Virus record (IMG/VR): IMGVR_UViG_3300037193_001959
Span: 1-58,983 of that record
Strand: one strand, 5' to 3'
Source of the DNA: a virus
Length of the DNA stretch: 58,983 nt
Shown: positions 15,217 through 22,794 of the stretch, in pieces
Layout of the letters: each line of letters begins with the position of its first letter
Position numbering within the stretch: the first letter of the stretch is position 1
Notes under the pieces: generated by a model
What the model was told of the DNA's origin: nothing
The model's database searches: none
Seen by the model: the letters and a program-made list of their open reading frames with translations, nothing else
Position numbers and translations under genes: made by a program

Positions 15217-15617
15217 TGGTGGGACACAGCGCGCTCAGCGAGCGCCCATGCAGCCACGAGCGGTACCGCATGACGTGTGCCGACTTCGACGCGTTGTGGC
15301 AGCACGCCGAGGGCCGGTGCGAGATATGCCGCATCGGACCTGAGGACACGCCTGACGGGAAGCTGTTCATCGACCATGCTCGGCAGTACGGCTTCTTCGC
15401 AGTCCGCGGGCTGTTGTGCTCGAAGTGCAACTCCCTGATGCGCTACGTCGACCGCAACGAGAAGCAGGACCATCGCGCGACCGCGTACCTGGCGAACGCC
15501 TGGTTCGTTCGCGTGCTGCACCAACGCCATGCCCAGAACATCGCAGCCGCACGTACCGCACGTCGGCCGGGGGCGAAGCAGCCCGCCCGGCCGGAGGTCC
15601 CGGAGGACAGCGCATGA
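15216..15617 (+). CDS. Endonuclease VII-like HNH nuclease
   Basis: The product has 133 residues. It has CEICRIG (Cys35, Cys38), LFIDHAR (Asp53-His54) and GLLCSKCNSLM (Cys68, Cys71, Asn72). These form the treble-clef/HNH site of recombination endonuclease VII proteins, which cut Holliday junctions and branched DNA. The start overlaps the last base of the HTH gene. A second junction-resolving enzyme (RuvC-like, 25672-26295) is encoded elsewhere, so this copy may do a separate job, such as debranching before packaging or attack on foreign DNA. Confidence 0.8.
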   Translation: MVGHSALSERPCSHERYRMTCADFDALWQHAEGRCEICRIGPEDTPDGKLFIDHARQYGFFAVRGLLCSKCNSLMRYVDRNEKQDHRATAYLANAWFVRVLHQRHAQNIAAARTARRPGAKQPARPEVPEDSA

Positions 15618-15793
15618 CCGAGCAACCCACCGACGAGCAGGTGAGCATCGACCGCACGGAGTTGGACACGCTCCTCGCCGTGGCCACCCTGTACCTGGAG
15701 TCGTTCACCGACGACGACCCCATGAGCCTGACCGAGAAGCTGGGGCACCAGGACGTTGAGGCTGTCGTCGCCAAGTACGGCCGCCGCTACTGA
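15614..15793 (+). CDS. Small acidic protein
   Basis: The product has 59 residues, with an ATG overlapping the endonuclease stop (ATGA). It is acidic and helical (DRTELDTLLAVATLYLESF), ending AVVAKYGRRY. Translational coupling suggests a partner or accessory of the nuclease, but no motif shows this. Confidence 0.55.
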   Translation: MTEQPTDEQVSIDRTELDTLLAVATLYLESFTDDDPMSLTEKLGHQDVEAVVAKYGRRY

Positions 15794-15803
15794 GGAGCCG
15801 ATC

Positions 15804-16082
15804 GTGACGTATCGTCCGTTCCCCGACCGCGAGCGCGCCCTGCGGCAGCTCGCCCGCCACCACCACGCCCCGCAGGTTGTGGTGCAACTGCCGCCGATGC
15901 CGCGGCTCCCCAGTCCCGAGCAGGCGACGCGCGCGGTGGAGGCGGCGGGTGCAGCGTTGCAGCCGTTCTTCGATGCCGCTGACCGGGCGTTCGGCGCGTA
16001 CGCGGAGCGCGTACAGCGCATGGGTCCGGTTGTGCCGCGCGCCCGGGTCGTGGCGTACGAGCCGGAGGGGTGGGCGCCGTGA
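15804..16082 (+). CDS. Hypothetical protein
   Basis: The product has 92 residues. GTG was chosen because GAGGAG precedes it by six bases. A His/Arg-rich start (LRQLARHHHAPQVVV) is followed by a helical Ala-rich middle. It overlaps the next gene by GTGA. Function unknown. Confidence 0.55.
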   Translation: MTYRPFPDRERALRQLARHHHAPQVVVQLPPMPRLPSPEQATRAVEAAGAALQPFFDAADRAFGAYAERVQRMGPVVPRARVVAYEPEGWAP

Positions 16083-16330
16083 GAGTCGACATCACGATCA
16101 GCCCGCACAGGCGCAACATCCTGGACCGCATCCTGCGCATGAACTACTGGTGGCACGCGAGCACGAGCACCGGGGGCAGCCGGGACGGCTTCGCACCCAC
16201 AATCGAGAAGGCCAAGGAGCGCGCCGAGCGGGCCGCCCGCGAACTGGCTACGAGTCTGCCGCAGTCGTGGTTTGACGAGAGGTACACCGTCGAGGTCACT
16301 GACGAGCCCGAGGATCCGCCCGCACGGTAG
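16079..16330 (+). CDS. Hypothetical protein, last gene of the plus-strand island
   Basis: The product has 83 residues from a GTG coupled to the upstream stop. It has a basic start (VRVDITISPHRRNIL), a WWHASTS patch, a helix rich in Lys, Arg and Glu, and an acidic tail. It is the last plus-strand gene before convergent minus-strand genes. Function unknown. Confidence 0.55.
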   Translation: MRVDITISPHRRNILDRILRMNYWWHASTSTGGSRDGFAPTIEKAKERAERAARELATSLPQSWFDERYTVEVTDEPEDPPAR

Positions 16331-16368
16331 TGCCGGTCCGGGCCGTGGATGGGGCGCGTCGTGGTCGG

Positions 16369-16386
16369 CACGCCCCCTTCGGCGTG
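16369..16386. terminator. Hairpin between convergent transcripts
   Basis: CACGCC and GGCGTG pair across a six-base loop between the plus-strand gene ending at 16330 and the minus-strand gene ending at 16388. Confidence 0.45.
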
Positions 16387-16387
16387 T

Positions 16388-16447
16388 TCACGGCGGGCAG
16401 ATGCAGGGGTAGACCCGGCCGCAGCCCGGACATGGCGGCACGGGCAC
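16388..16447 (-). CDS. 19-residue Cys-rich microprotein
   Basis: The GTG start, just after the 151-residue gene, gives VPVPPCPGCGRVYPCICPP and then a stop. GGGGGAGGG within the preceding gene serves as ribosome binding site. Four Cys (CPGC, CIC) could hold one zinc. A product this small is uncertain, but the dense Cys pattern and good initiation signal argue for it. Confidence 0.45.
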   Translation of the reverse strand: MPVPPCPGCGRVYPCICPP

Positions 16448-16449
16448 GA

Positions 16450-16905
16450 TCAGCCCTCCCCCAGCGTGGCCGTGAGGGGCGCCCACCAGCGGTCGAAGTC
16501 GGCCGGGTGGATTGGGTGTTCGGCGACGTGGCCGACGACCTCGCGGGTGAGTTCGTCGCGGACCGTGCTGAAACAGGCGAGGACTTCGGCGAGGGCTGCG
16601 CGGGCCTGGTCGCGTTGTTCGATGGCCTGTTCGCGGGTGGGCTCGACGTACGGCCGCCACCACGCCGGGGGCTCGGCGAGGAGGGGCACCGTACGGGTCT
16701 CGATCGCGACGTCGGTCCCCCGCTCGTTCGCGACCTTGTCGCCCTGGTCGTTGGTGACGACGACCTCGCAGCGGATGTGCCGCGCGCCGTCGGTCTCGAC
16801 GATGGTCAGGTCGGCGTCCTCACGCACGAGGTTGGGGTCGATGTGGTTGGTGCGCAGCCAGTCGCAGAGCTGTTGGCGGCGTTCGCCGTGGAGGTTGATG
16901 GCCAT
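16450..16905 (-). CDS. Hypothetical protein
   Basis: The product has 151 residues, starting MAINLHGERRQQLCDWLRTN. A helical front is followed by a beta-rich stretch (DADLTIVETDGARHIRCEVV) and a helical end with DRWWAPLTATL. It is ordinary in composition and soluble. It is followed closely by the Cys-rich microprotein gene. Function unknown. Confidence 0.6.
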   Translation of the reverse strand: MAINLHGERRQQLCDWLRTNHIDPNLVREDADLTIVETDGARHIRCEVVVTNDQGDKVANERGTDVAIETRTVPLLAEPPAWWRPYVEPTREQAIEQRDQARAALAEVLACFSTVRDELTREVVGHVAEHPIHPADFDRWWAPLTATLGEG

Positions 16906-16907
16906 GG

Positions 16908-18242
16908 TCAGTTCTCCTTCGGGGTGTTGGTGTGCGGGGTGGCGCCGGCGTGGTGGTCGGTCCACCGCAGCCACCCGCCCGTGCCGTCGGGGTTGGGCGC
17001 GGCGTGGAGGTCGGCAGGTCCGCTCTTGGGGTCGGGGTGTCCTGCGTCGCGGGTGCACTGCACGGGCTCGTCGCCGGGGACGTGGGGGCCGGTGATGGTG
17101 GCGTTGCAGGTGGGCGTGTCGGGCATGGGTTCGGTCTCCTTCGGGTTGAGGATCTTGTCGAGTGCGTTGGCGATGTGGCGGGCGCCGGTGATGCCGCGGA
17201 GGTCGGCGGCGAGATCGCGGACGGACCCGAGGCGCTGCTCCGCCGCTTCCCGCTTCTGCACCTCGTCGGCGAGGTCCGTGCGGAGTTGGCGCTCGGTGTC
17301 GGCGTGGAGTGTGCGGACGCGGCGTAGTTCGGCCTGGGCGGCGCGGGCGTCGCGGCGGGTGTTGACCAACTCGCCGCGGGTGAGTTCGGCCTGCGCTTCG
17401 GCCTCGGCCGCTCGGCTGCGGAGCCGCGCGGTGTGCTGCTCGATGACCGGGAGCACGGCGTCGGCGAGTGTGTCGGCTTCACCGCGGCACAGGGCGCACG
17501 TCATGTCGTAGCTGTGGCCGCTCCCGTGGACGTGCATGAGCGAGGGCCCGCGCTGTTCGGCCGGGTTGTCGAGGAGTTTCGTCGGCGTGGTGCGCAGCGC
17601 CTCCGCGATCTGGTCGCGCAGCGCGCCGCCCACCGCCGCCCCCGCGGCCTGGTCTGTCCACGCCTGGTAGGCGCCCGAACCCCGGTCCCCCGCGCTGTGG
17701 CCGCCGGGGTGGCCGGCGGGGCGGTCGCATGCCCACTGCGCGTGGTAGTTGACGAGGCGGGCGCGGCAGGTGTCTGGGCCGGGGCTCTGTGTGCCCGCGT
17801 GAGCGCCTATCTCCCCCTCCGGACGCTGCCCGACACCCGCGAGGGGGTGTTCGGCGCTCACGCGGGCGTCTGGCGCTGCTCTCGGGGCATCAGGGCCGGA
17901 AGCGTCTGCGGCAGTCTGCGGTGACCGCCGGTGTTCCGCCGTCGCGTCTGCGTCTCCGAGGGCTGCCGCAGCCACCGCGCGGAGCGGCGCCGCCGGGTCG
18001 GGCGCGGGCAGCACGCCGAGGCGCTTGACGTTGAGCGTGACCTTGGACCAGTCGACCGCGGCGGCCGGCTGCTTGCTGGGGGCGTTCGTACGCTCCAGCA
18101 GTGCCGTTGCGGCCATCGGCTGGGGGCATTCGAGGCGTCGGCAGGTGACGTATCCGCCGGCGCCGAGGAACAGGGACTCGCGGCGGCAGGTGGGGCAGCG
18201 GCCCTGCACGGTGGGGTGGGCGGTCGGGCGGGGGTTGTTCAT
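16908..18242 (-). CDS. Zinc-ribbon and coiled-coil protein
   Basis: The product has 444 residues from an ATG with GAAGGA seven bases upstream. A GTG at 18407, coupled to the upstream stop, is an alternative start. The N-terminal ribbon is GRCPTCRRESLFLG...TCRRLECPQP. Middle clusters (CRARLVNYHAQWACDRPAGH; YDMTCALCRGEAD) add more Cys/His. A long charged coiled coil spans about residues 270-360. The C-terminal 70 residues (MPDTPTCNATITGPHVPGD...CTRDAGHPD) look like a separate Cys/His domain that could also start at an internal ATG. Function unknown; a fusion of several small phage domains is likely. Confidence 0.6.
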   Translation of the reverse strand: MNNPRPTAHPTVQGRCPTCRRESLFLGAGGYVTCRRLECPQPMAATALLERTNAPSKQPAAAVDWSKVTLNVKRLGVLPAPDPAAPLRAVAAAALGDADATAEHRRSPQTAADASGPDAPRAAPDARVSAEHPLAGVGQRPEGEIGAHAGTQSPGPDTCRARLVNYHAQWACDRPAGHPGGHSAGDRGSGAYQAWTDQAAGAAVGGALRDQIAEALRTTPTKLLDNPAEQRGPSLMHVHGSGHSYDMTCALCRGEADTLADAVLPVIEQHTARLRSRAAEAEAQAELTRGELVNTRRDARAAQAELRRVRTLHADTERQLRTDLADEVQKREAAEQRLGSVRDLAADLRGITGARHIANALDKILNPKETEPMPDTPTCNATITGPHVPGDEPVQCTRDAGHPDPKSGPADLHAAPNPDGTGGWLRWTDHHAGATPHTNTPKEN

Positions 18243-18403
18243 GTGCGTGTCCTTCGTCGGTTTCGGATCGTGGGGAGGCCGGCGCGTTCCCAGGCGGTGA
18301 CAGCGTCGGCGGGCGTAGAGCCGGAGCCACGGGATTTCGGCCGGCCGGCGCCACCATGGGCGGTGGCGTGGTGGCCACGCACCCAGCGGGAGAGGGCGGC
18401 GGG

Positions 18404-18835
18404 TCACAGCGGCTCCCCGTTCGCGAGGCGCAGCAGCACCGCGGCGTGGCAGTGGTCGGGCTCGCCCGGTTCGGGCAGCGGGCACCAGCACGCCAGGTCC
18501 CAGCCGGCCAGTTCGCCGCGGATCACCTCGGGAACCCACACGTCGTCGTTGTAGGCGACGTGGTCCCGGAACAGCTCTACGGCGTGCGCCCGGTCTCGGA
18601 CTTCGGCGACAACCTCGGTCCAGGCGGGCCACGGCGACCACGCCGGGTGCTCGGTGGTGCCGAGCGCGCGGTGATCGTGGGTGGGGTACGGGGAGTCGTG
18701 GAACGCGGTTCGGCTGGCGTACCGGCCGCCGACGCGGAACGGGTTCCCCCACCGGCTGCCGCGGCCGACGTACTTCGCGCCGGGCGGCATTCCGGGCTGG
18801 CCCCGGCGGCGGGTGCGCTGTACACGGCGGGGCAT
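18404..18835 (-). CDS. DUF4326-like protein
   Basis: The product has 143 residues from an ATG with GAGGAG upstream. After a basic front, AKYVGRGSRWGNPFRVG and DLACWCPLPEPGEPDHCHAAVLL match the GNPF and CWC...CHA signature I associate with DUF4326. Members are common in phages and their biochemical role is not established. The start shares one base with the previous stop. Confidence 0.75.
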   Translation of the reverse strand: MPRRVQRTRRRGQPGMPPGAKYVGRGSRWGNPFRVGGRYASRTAFHDSPYPTHDHRALGTTEHPAWSPWPAWTEVVAEVRDRAHAVELFRDHVAYNDDVWVPEVIRGELAGWDLACWCPLPEPGEPDHCHAAVLLRLANGEPL

Positions 18836-19080
18836 CAGGTCTCCTCGGGTGCTCGGGCGCGGAGGATCACGGCGCCCCACTGGCGCGGGCCGGGCTCGAC
18901 GGTCCAGCCGGCACGGCGCAGCGCCCGCTCGGTGGCGACGGCGTCGAGTCCGGTGACGAACGTGATCAGCCACGCCGCGTCGTGCTGCGGGTCGGGGGTG
19001 ATGTGGGCGGCGATGGCGGGGTGCAGGTGTCGTACGGCGCGGCGGTCGCGGATGGCGGTGTCGGCGAGCTGCTGCAGCAC
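18835..19080 (-). CDS. Hypothetical protein
   Basis: The product has 81 residues from a GTG. It has a helical start (LQQLADTAIRDRRAVRHL) and a compact alpha/beta middle (AAWLITFVTGLDAVATERALRRAGWTVE). The stop overlaps the next start. Function unknown. Confidence 0.5.
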   Translation of the reverse strand: MLQQLADTAIRDRRAVRHLHPAIAAHITPDPQHDAAWLITFVTGLDAVATERALRRAGWTVEPGPRQWGAVILRARAPEET

Positions 19081-19105
19081 GGCGGCGGGGGGGTGGTGTC
19101 GGGCA

Positions 19106-19369
19106 TCAGAACCTCCACCAACGCAGCTCGGCGTCGTCGGGCGGTCTCACGCCGGGGTAGTCGGCGTAGTCGGCGTAGAGCGCGGCGTGCCAGCGGGCGA
19201 CGGCGTCGGCGACGTGCTCCCGCTGCTCGGTGGTCATGTTCTTGGTGAGCCATCGCCAGTCGCCGTGGAGCCAGACGGAGCCCCACGCGGCGTCGGCGGT
19301 GTCGCGTTCGGCGTACAGGCCGTCGAGTTGGTCGCTGGTGAGTTCGTTGATGCTGATGCGCTCGGTCAC
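19106..19369 (-). CDS. Hypothetical protein
   Basis: The product has 87 residues from a GTG coupled to the upstream stop (GTGA). It is acidic and Trp-rich (WGSVWLHGDWRWLTKNM; ELRWWRF at the end). Function unknown. Confidence 0.55.
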   Translation of the reverse strand: MTERISINELTSDQLDGLYAERDTADAAWGSVWLHGDWRWLTKNMTTEQREHVADAVARWHAALYADYADYPGVRPPDDAELRWWRF

Positions 19370-19767
19370 GGCCGCCCGCCTCCGATCGCGCGGGCCACCA
19401 CGAGGGCGTGAGGGTCGGCGCCGATCTGCTCGGCGTCCTCCGCCGCGGACTCCAGCCACGCGGCGAGCGTCAGCGCTATGCCCGGGTGCATCGCCGCAAT
19501 GAACTCCAGGTCCCGGCCGGCCCGCGGCCCACGGGCGTGCGTGCCGTTGGACCAGGTGTTGACCATGACGACCGTGCACCGCTCCCGCTCGCCGGTGGAC
19601 GGGTCGACACCGTCAAGCCACTGACCGCGCTCCCCCTCCGGCAGCGCCGCGGTGACGGTCGACTTGTAGCGGGTGTTCAGCGGGCGGTGCCACGGTCCGG
19701 GCGTCGCAGCCTCGGCGAGGGCCCGCAGACGCTGCGCCGCGGCGCGCAGTTCGGCCGCCGCGGTCAC
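19366..19767 (-). CDS. Ea22-like protein
   Basis: The product has 133 residues from a GTG. It contains RALAEAATPGPWHRP and, later, DLEFIAAMHPGIALTLAAWLE. This TPGPW...FIAA...LLA pattern is the hallmark of Ead/Ea22-like early proteins found in many phages; the protein at 34516-35379 has related motifs. The function of the family is not known. It is coupled to neighbours on both sides. Confidence 0.65.
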   Translation of the reverse strand: MTAAAELRAAAQRLRALAEAATPGPWHRPLNTRYKSTVTAALPEGERGQWLDGVDPSTGERERCTVVMVNTWSNGTHARGPRAGRDLEFIAAMHPGIALTLAAWLESAAEDAEQIGADPHALVVARAIGGGRP

Positions 19768-19976
19768 CGCACACCGCCCTGCGGGATCAGCACATCCACG
19801 CCGCAGCCCGGATACGTGCAGACGCCGCCGGCCGGCAGGTCCTCGGCAGTGACCGCCACGCAGTCGGCGGGCTTCGCAGTCGGCGGGATGTGGGCCAGGC
19901 AGCGCAGCATCTGCGCCGTAGGGGAGCGGTAGGCCACGATCCGGTCTGCCCGGACGGGCGGGGTGATCTTGTTCAT
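19764..19976 (-). CDS. Small Cys-containing protein, first gene after an early promoter
   Basis: The product has 70 residues, with CLAH, ADCV and CTYPGCGVDV, so a zinc-ribbon is possible. It follows the promoter/operator at 19992-20020 and begins the minus-strand run toward 16.4 kb. Function unknown. Confidence 0.6.
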   Translation of the reverse strand: MNKITPPVRADRIVAYRSPTAQMLRCLAHIPPTAKPADCVAVTAEDLPAGGVCTYPGCGVDVLIPQGGVR

Positions 19977-19991
19977 GTCATGTCTCCGATC

Positions 19992-20020
19992 ATGCCAGTA
20001 ACCACTGGCACAGTTGTCAA
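19992..20020 (-). promoter_or_regulatory. Promoter with overlapping palindrome
   Basis: TTGACA (20020-20015, minus strand) and TGGCAT (19997-19992) are 17 bp apart. The dyad TGCCAGT / ACTGGCA (19993-20010, four-base centre) covers the spacer and -10 region, suggesting repression by a dimeric protein. Confidence 0.65.
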
Positions 20021-20040
20021 GGGCGGCCGTTGCCGCGGCT

Positions 20041-20262
20041 TCAAGCCGCGTCTTCGCTGGTCGCAGCGTCGGGCACGGGGGTGAGGCGGCGTCGGGGGTC
20101 GTGTTCGCCGTCGTTCCAGCCGGCGAGGGCGCGCTCCAACTCGGCGTAGTGGGTGGCGGCTTCGATGGGGCTGGTCGTGCGGTGGGGTGTGTCGGGTATG
20201 GGTCCGCCGAAGGTGCCGGTGGGTAGTTCTTCGGCGAGGAACCGTTCGTACGGCGTGCTCAT
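20041..20262 (-). CDS. Hypothetical protein
   Basis: The product has 73 residues, starting MSTPYERFLAEELPTG, with an acidic helical middle (EAATHYAELERALAGW) and a Pro/Asp-rich end. It is coupled to the upstream zinc-motif gene by ATGA. Function unknown. Confidence 0.55.
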   Translation of the reverse strand: MSTPYERFLAEELPTGTFGGPIPDTPHRTTSPIEAATHYAELERALAGWNDGEHDPRRRLTPVPDAATSEDAA

Positions 20263-20645
20263 CCGTCCTCCAGCGGGAGTTCGGCTTGCAGGGCTTCGGT
20301 GGCCATGCAGCGGCGGCAGACCTCGGGCCAGTGGATCGACAGCGACCCGAGGGCGATGGCGCGCTGGTGCTTGACGTGCGCGGCGAGGGTGCCGTGGGCG
20401 GCCATGTCGTCGATCGCTTCGGGGGTCATCAGCGGCTCGTCGAGCGGGTCGTGGCAGCCGCAAGGGCAGCCGCTTTCGCCGGGGAGTCCGAGGGCGACGA
20501 GGTGCGCCCAGCAGGCGTGGTGCTTGTGTTGGCGGCAGGCAGGGCAGATCGTCGTGTTGTGGCCGAAGGGGACGACGACCTTGCCGGGGCGGAGTTCGGA
20601 GCCCTGGGGCCGGTAGCCGCGGGTGCGGCCTGATCCGCGGGTCAT
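20259..20645 (-). CDS. Zinc-motif protein
   Basis: The product has 128 residues. It contains CPACRQHKHHACWAH, SGCPCGCHDP and a late CRRCM, a set of Cys/His pairs for two or more zinc ions. The N-terminus is basic. It lies directly downstream of two replication-associated genes in one operon, so nucleic-acid binding is plausible but unproven. Confidence 0.6.
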   Translation of the reverse strand: MTRGSGRTRGYRPQGSELRPGKVVVPFGHNTTICPACRQHKHHACWAHLVALGLPGESGCPCGCHDPLDEPLMTPEAIDDMAAHGTLAAHVKHQRAIALGSLSIHWPEVCRRCMATEALQAELPLEDG

Positions 20646-20944
20646 GGCGTGGTCTCTTCCGGCTTGGTGGGCGGGGTGGTTGCGCTGCGGAGTGCTGCGC
20701 GTGCGGCTGCGGCGTGTCTTCGTACGGCGTCGGGGTCGGCGGGGCGGTGGGGTGTGCGCCAGTCGTCTTCGGGCGCGGGGGGTGCGGCGGCGGTGGGGCG
20801 CCAGCCGTGGGAGCGAAGCGCGGTGACGTACTCCTGCGCGAGCACCTCGGGGTCCGGGCGGTCGCCGGGCGGGGCTTCGTCGCGCCGGCGGATGCGGGCC
20901 GTCAGGGAGGCGATGGCGTCGCGCTCGGCGGGGTCGGGCGTCAT
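20642..20944 (-). CDS. Hypothetical protein downstream of the replication initiator
   Basis: The product has 100 residues. It has a charged helical N-terminus, EVLAQEYVTALRSHGWRP, and an Ala/Pro-rich end. It is coupled to both neighbours by 4-bp overlaps. Its place after an initiator resembles small loader or accessory proteins, but nothing in the sequence confirms this. Confidence 0.55.
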   Translation of the reverse strand: MTPDPAERDAIASLTARIRRRDEAPPGDRPDPEVLAQEYVTALRSHGWRPTAAAPPAPEDDWRTPHRPADPDAVRRHAAAARAALRSATTPPTKPEETTP

Positions 20945-21879
20945 GCGGTGTCTCCTTCGCGGGCGTGGTCGGCTGCGGCGATGGCGTCGAGTTCGGCGAG
21001 GCGGTCGCGGTACGAGGGCGGGGTGGGTGTGGCGCCGCCGGGGACGGCGACGAGGAACGCGCCTTGCCCGTTGGCGTGTTCGGGGCGTTCGCGGGAGAGC
21101 CAGACGACCCAGAGGGGTCCGAAGTCGGCGGCGACGTCGCCGCGCGCCCGGTGGTGGGCGATGAACTTCGCGGTGGCGCGGGTGGTGGCTTCGGGGCCGA
21201 GGCGGGTGATGTCGGCGGCGGCCTTCGCGCGGTCGGCTGGGGTGGGGGTCCAGTCCTCGGGGATCAGAGAGAGAGGTTCGCGGGCCCGCGCGTCACTTGG
21301 GTGACGTTCTCTCTCTACTGGACCACCGGTAAAGGACGGGTCGGGTCGGGTCGGGAACGCGCGCGCGCGATGACCCTGGGAGTCCCCCGGGGACACTTCG
21401 TTGTGACCTGCATGGTTGTCAGAAACAGGGGTGTGAATCGTCTTCGATTCGCGCTCGATTCGGTCGCGATTCGCCGACGAATCGTCGCCGTTTCGCGGAC
21501 GATTCGCGGGCGGATTCGGCTCCGGGTCCTGCCGGTGACGCTGCTTCCGCTTCTTCTCCGCGGCCCGCTCACGGCCGGCGACGACGTCCGCGCGCGACGG
21601 GTTGTAGGCGAGGTAGTCGTGCATCTGGAAGTCCCCGGCGCCGGGCTGCGGGCAGCGCGAGCAGGTGTGCCCGTGGGGGTGCCAGAGGCCGACGCGCACG
21701 AGCTTCTTGATCTGCGGCGCGGTTCCGTACATGGCGGCGATGGGCCCGGGGACGGTGCCGTCGGTGAGGTGTTGGGCGCTGTAGGCGCCGCACCGGAGCC
21801 ACAGGCCGACGGCGGCGTTGGTCGCCGCGAGGATCTTGGGGTGGCTGTGGGCGGTGTCGTCCACCTTGAACCACGTCAT
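20941..21879 (-). CDS. Phage replication initiator / DnaD-like replisome organiser
   Basis: The product has 312 residues, starting MTWFKVDDTAHSHPKILAAT. This opening (WFKVDD...HPK) is typical of initiator-type proteins of actinobacterial phages, with a winged-helix N-domain (VGLWLRCGAYSAQHLTDGTV, IKKLVRVGLWHPHG). The middle is basic and disordered. The C-terminal helices (DRLAELDAIAAADHA) may contact the host helicase. No helicase, primase or polymerase gene was recognised in the window, so this protein probably recruits the host replisome. Confidence 0.75.
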   Translation of the reverse strand: MTWFKVDDTAHSHPKILAATNAAVGLWLRCGAYSAQHLTDGTVPGPIAAMYGTAPQIKKLVRVGLWHPHGHTCSRCPQPGAGDFQMHDYLAYNPSRADVVAGRERAAEKKRKQRHRQDPEPNPPANRPRNGDDSSANRDRIERESKTIHTPVSDNHAGHNEVSPGDSQGHRARAFPTRPDPSFTGGPVERERHPSDARAREPLSLIPEDWTPTPADRAKAAADITRLGPEATTRATAKFIAHHRARGDVAADFGPLWVVWLSRERPEHANGQGAFLVAVPGGATPTPPSYRDRLAELDAIAAADHAREGDTA

Positions 21880-21921
21880 CGTGCCGCGCTCCGGGTTGTC
21901 GAGGGTTGGTGCTGGCGGATG

Positions 21922-21949
21922 GCGGGGCCGCCGCGACGGGCGGCCCCGC
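21922..21949 (-). terminator. Hairpin after the ParB-fold gene
   Basis: GCGGGGCCGCC and GGCGGCCCCGC form a perfect 11-bp stem with a 6-nt loop between the ParB-fold gene and the replication initiator. It may reduce initiator expression from the long early operon. Confidence 0.65.
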
Positions 21950-21957
21950 GGCGGCAG

Positions 21958-22794
21958 CTACTTGGGCATGGGGAACTTCTCCGGCGAAGCGCCGCCGGGC
22001 TTGTAGCGCAGGATCCGCAGCTCGGTGCCGTCGCGGTAGGCGTTCCACGCCTTGATCACGAAGGCCAGGAGCATGTCCTCGGGGACACGGCCGGCGTTGT
22101 CGTTCAGCTCCGCGGCGCGCTTCCGCAGCGTCCACACGGGGTGGTACTGCTCCAGGTCGGCGCCGGAGCCGAGGCGGTCGAAGAACCACGCCGCGTCCTC
22201 GGCGTCGATCTTGGCGAATACCCAGTGGGTGAGGGCGATGACGGACGCGGGGAGTCGGCCGGTCTTGCGGACCGTGGCGGCGACCTTCGCCGAGTCGCGG
22301 GTCTCCGGGTGCTGCTCAAGGAAGGTCAGGCACTCGGTGTTCGTCGGGGTGTAGGCGCCGGTGTTGCGGTGCTGGCCCTGGGTCCACATCAGGGCGCGGC
22401 GCAGGAGGGAGCCGAGGATGACGGCGTTGTGTTCGCCTCGGAGGTGGAGGGCGTCGGACAGCGTGCGCTTCCGCCCGTCGTCCATGGTCTCCTGGGTGGA
22501 GTTGGGCAGGCCGGTGACGACCAGCATGCGGAGGCTGACGCCGGACAGGGCGAGGGCCTGCAGCCGGTGCTGGCCGTCGAGGAGGGTGCCGTCGGCGGCG
22601 AACTTGATGGACTCGCCGTTCTCAGCCCAGTTGCCTGCTTCCATGTCGCGGGCGTAGGCGAGGACCGCCTTTTCCCGCAGGTTGCGGTTGTGGGTGTTCT
22701 GGGTGAGCCACTTCTCGGCGAGTTCCGGGGTGACGTTCATGACCTTGTACTTGGGGCCCTTGGCGGCCGGGCCGGGTACGGTGGTGGTGCTCAC
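21958..22794 (-). CDS. ParB/sulfiredoxin-fold protein
   Basis: The product has 278 residues. It has NVTPELAEKWLTQNTHNRNL, YARDMEAGNW and TLLDGQHRLQALALSG. The last is the ParB/Srx-fold nucleotide-binding motif (GQHRLxA). LVVTGLPNSTQETMDDGRKR follows, then a helical C-domain. Phage proteins of this type are encoded near recombination and replication genes; whether they bind DNA, CTP or cut DNA is not settled. The stop of the next upstream gene is immediately adjacent. Confidence 0.75.
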   Translation of the reverse strand: MSTTTVPGPAAKGPKYKVMNVTPELAEKWLTQNTHNRNLREKAVLAYARDMEAGNWAENGESIKFAADGTLLDGQHRLQALALSGVSLRMLVVTGLPNSTQETMDDGRKRTLSDALHLRGEHNAVILGSLLRRALMWTQGQHRNTGAYTPTNTECLTFLEQHPETRDSAKVAATVRKTGRLPASVIALTHWVFAKIDAEDAAWFFDRLGSGADLEQYHPVWTLRKRAAELNDNAGRVPEDMLLAFVIKAWNAYRDGTELRILRYKPGGASPEKFPMPK

